Assembly: GCA_021234155.1 (NCBI GenBank)
Contig: JAJEKV010000003.1
Coordinates: 13,688,386 to 13,752,385 of the forward strand
Direction of reading: 5' to 3'
From: Isoetes taiwanensis
Lineage: Eukaryota > Streptophyta > Lycopodiopsida > Isoetales > Isoetaceae
DNA length: 64,000 nucleotides
Part shown: in pieces, positions 62,371-64,000 of the stretch
Layout of the letters: each line of letters opens with the position of its first letter
Numbering within the stretch: position 1 is the stretch's first letter
Position numbers and translations under genes: made by a program
Notes under the pieces: model-generated
Databases searched by the model: none
Told to the model about the DNA's origin: nothing
What the model saw: only the letters and a program-made list of their open reading frames with translations

Positions 62371-64000
62371 TATTGATTTTCTGTCACATTTTTTTCATGA
62401 AGCCTGCATTCAGTTAAATGCAAAGCCCAAGTGGGAGCAGATGATGAGTGAGCGCCCATCTTTGTAAGAAATATTCCAGGTTCTTAGGGCTTTTGGGGAG
62501 AAATATAGTTTAACTGATTATGATTTATGAAGTCTTCAAAGCTTGATGATTATGATTTATAAAGTCTCCAAAGCTTGGTGATGACGCTTTTGCAAATTCC
62601 TGAAGGCAAAATAGGCAATCATGAAGAAATTGATTTTGATCAAACACATTATTTAGTGACATGCGCCTACTGATTGTCCATCCAGATCTTTATACTCGGA
62701 TTGAAAGGTCAATCCTGTGATGTGCATTTGACTTGTCATTCGTGCCTGTTGTGCATCTCAAGAGCTTATTCTGTCTTTCATTTGTTCTTTCTGCAGGGCA
62801 AAGTCCGCTGAACCAACTAATTCCATGGCATATCTGTTTTATTTATGGTTTGTAAATGATATTGAACATATTTGTTCAACTTGGATATGTATTTGCAAAG
62901 GGTTCTCCGAGAATTGCATTTGTACAAATAAGGTACTTCTCCACTGTTTAATCATTTATGGCAGTACATTAATTGGAGCTTCTGATATGTTTGACATTGC
63001 CGCAAAAGCTTCATGTTTTGTAGCTATGACCTATACCCAATCCTATGGCATGCAACTTGAGTGCAACTACATAAATGGGAGACCAAAAAAAAAAAAACTT
63101 AGCCTATTGGATTGTCTGTTGGGATTGTGAAAAACAAAGGCACATTATAAGGTGTTGGTTCTCTATCCATTGGAGTAATGCAAAACCTTTATTTGCTTTA
63201 CATTCCATGGAAGAAGAAAAGAGAAAGTTCCATTCAAATGCAGTAGACATCTCCAATCAAGCATTGTCATCTATCTGTGCCTAGTCATGCTTTTCCAACT
63301 TGTAATAAGCTTTGTATTCAAATTAAAACAAGATATGTTGAGCAAAGCCAAGCTTCCTCAAATGAAATACAAGCGAAAAAAGAATACAATACACAGAATT
63401 AATCTTCAAATCGAATATATTATCACAAATGTGAAATTACATAACACAAAAAGCACATTGCCAATTACCGTTGTCTAATGACACCACAACAAGCAAGTTT
63501 AACCTTGCCAAAGTCTTCTATCTGAAGCTACACTTACATATCCAAGAAGTTTAGCCTTGTCAAAGTCCTCTCTCTAATTTGAACATAAAGGGCCCTTGAA
63601 GAGCAAAGTTGGGATGGAGATGGACAAAGTCTGCAAAATGACAAAAATGTACCCAGCTGGACGGCCTGGTATGGAGTCACTGGCTTGGTTACTTGATTTA
63701 CATGGCCCTTTTTAATCCTCAACCAAGAGATAGATGTATAGATAAAGATGATATGCTTGATGTTGATTATGAGTAATTTTACCGGCCTCACATTAGTGGC
63801 ATTATTGCCATGCTATGTTCTTTCTAAAAAGTTGTCATATAAATGCATAGCATGAAATGTATCTAAACAAAGTCTTTTAGATTCTTCTTAAGAATGGCTA
63901 AGTTGCCATCATGAGGATTGGTTTAAAGAAGATCCAGAATCTACCTCATCAACATTACTATTATTTGGAAGTTTTGGCCTGGCAGATGCTAAGTTATGGT
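62371..64000. other. Intergenic, nothing recognised
   Basis: Small ORFs (62825-63284 +, 63534-63791 -) have no motif. A short run of A (63086-63097) disrupts one of them. Further exons of the candidate gene upstream may lie here, but I cannot support any. Confidence 0.35.

Overview
This 64-kb window is nuclear DNA of a land plant. A fern is my best guess. The support is a PLS-class pentatricopeptide repeat (PPR) gene of the intron-poor style common in ferns and lycophytes, spliced genes with plant-type GT-AG introns, very low gene density, and a dense load of decayed Ty1/copia, Ty3/gypsy and LINE retroelements with long (CT)n tracts. The species assignment is inference; no rRNA or organellar marker is present.

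Two genes look intact. The first is a seven-exon gene on the + strand at 2728-5033 encoding a DWARF27-type carotenoid isomerase. No single open frame shows it; I built it from splice sites whose phases all agree and which give a 250-residue protein with the family's conserved cysteine motif and C-terminus. The second is a single-exon 501-residue PPR protein on the - strand at 57122-58627, probably an organellar RNA-binding protein.

Layout. 0-1.3 kb: an arginine/serine-rich open exon-like stretch, a perfect 30-bp palindrome and a dispersed repeat that recurs near 33.4 and 46.7 kb. 2.5-5.1 kb: the D27-type gene. 5.8-9.5 kb: four (CT)n tracts, two of them following 3' ends of related LINEs whose 3' tails share a hairpin with a compensatory base change. 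9.5-16 kb: no gene recognised. 16-17.2 kb: another LINE reverse transcriptase. 18.4-29.2 kb: decayed gypsy, copia and possible DNA-transposon remnants, with foldback and tandem repeats. 30.9-33.9 kb: a tandem duplication, a Helitron-like 3' terminus, a cluster of seven palindromes and the second copy of the dispersed repeat. 37.4-39 kb: tandem duplications. 39.1-43.35 kb: a young copia element with a CTTTT target duplication, near-identical LTRs, no gag and a damaged integrase. 44.5-47.1 kb: short-motif repeats, a tRNA-like sequence and minisatellites.

The stretch from 50 to 59.5 kb is a graveyard of intron-bearing gene fragments: an SLC13-type dicarboxylate transporter, a soluble inorganic pyrophosphatase and a GAUT-type galacturonosyltransferase, each truncated and frameshifted, beside the intact PPR gene. 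A ~0.7-kb inverted duplication, whose inner breakpoint lies inside the pyrophosphatase coding exon, encloses the GAUT fragment and the PPR gene. I found no evidence that neighbouring genes act together; plant genes are transcribed singly. All homology calls are from recognised motifs, not database searches.
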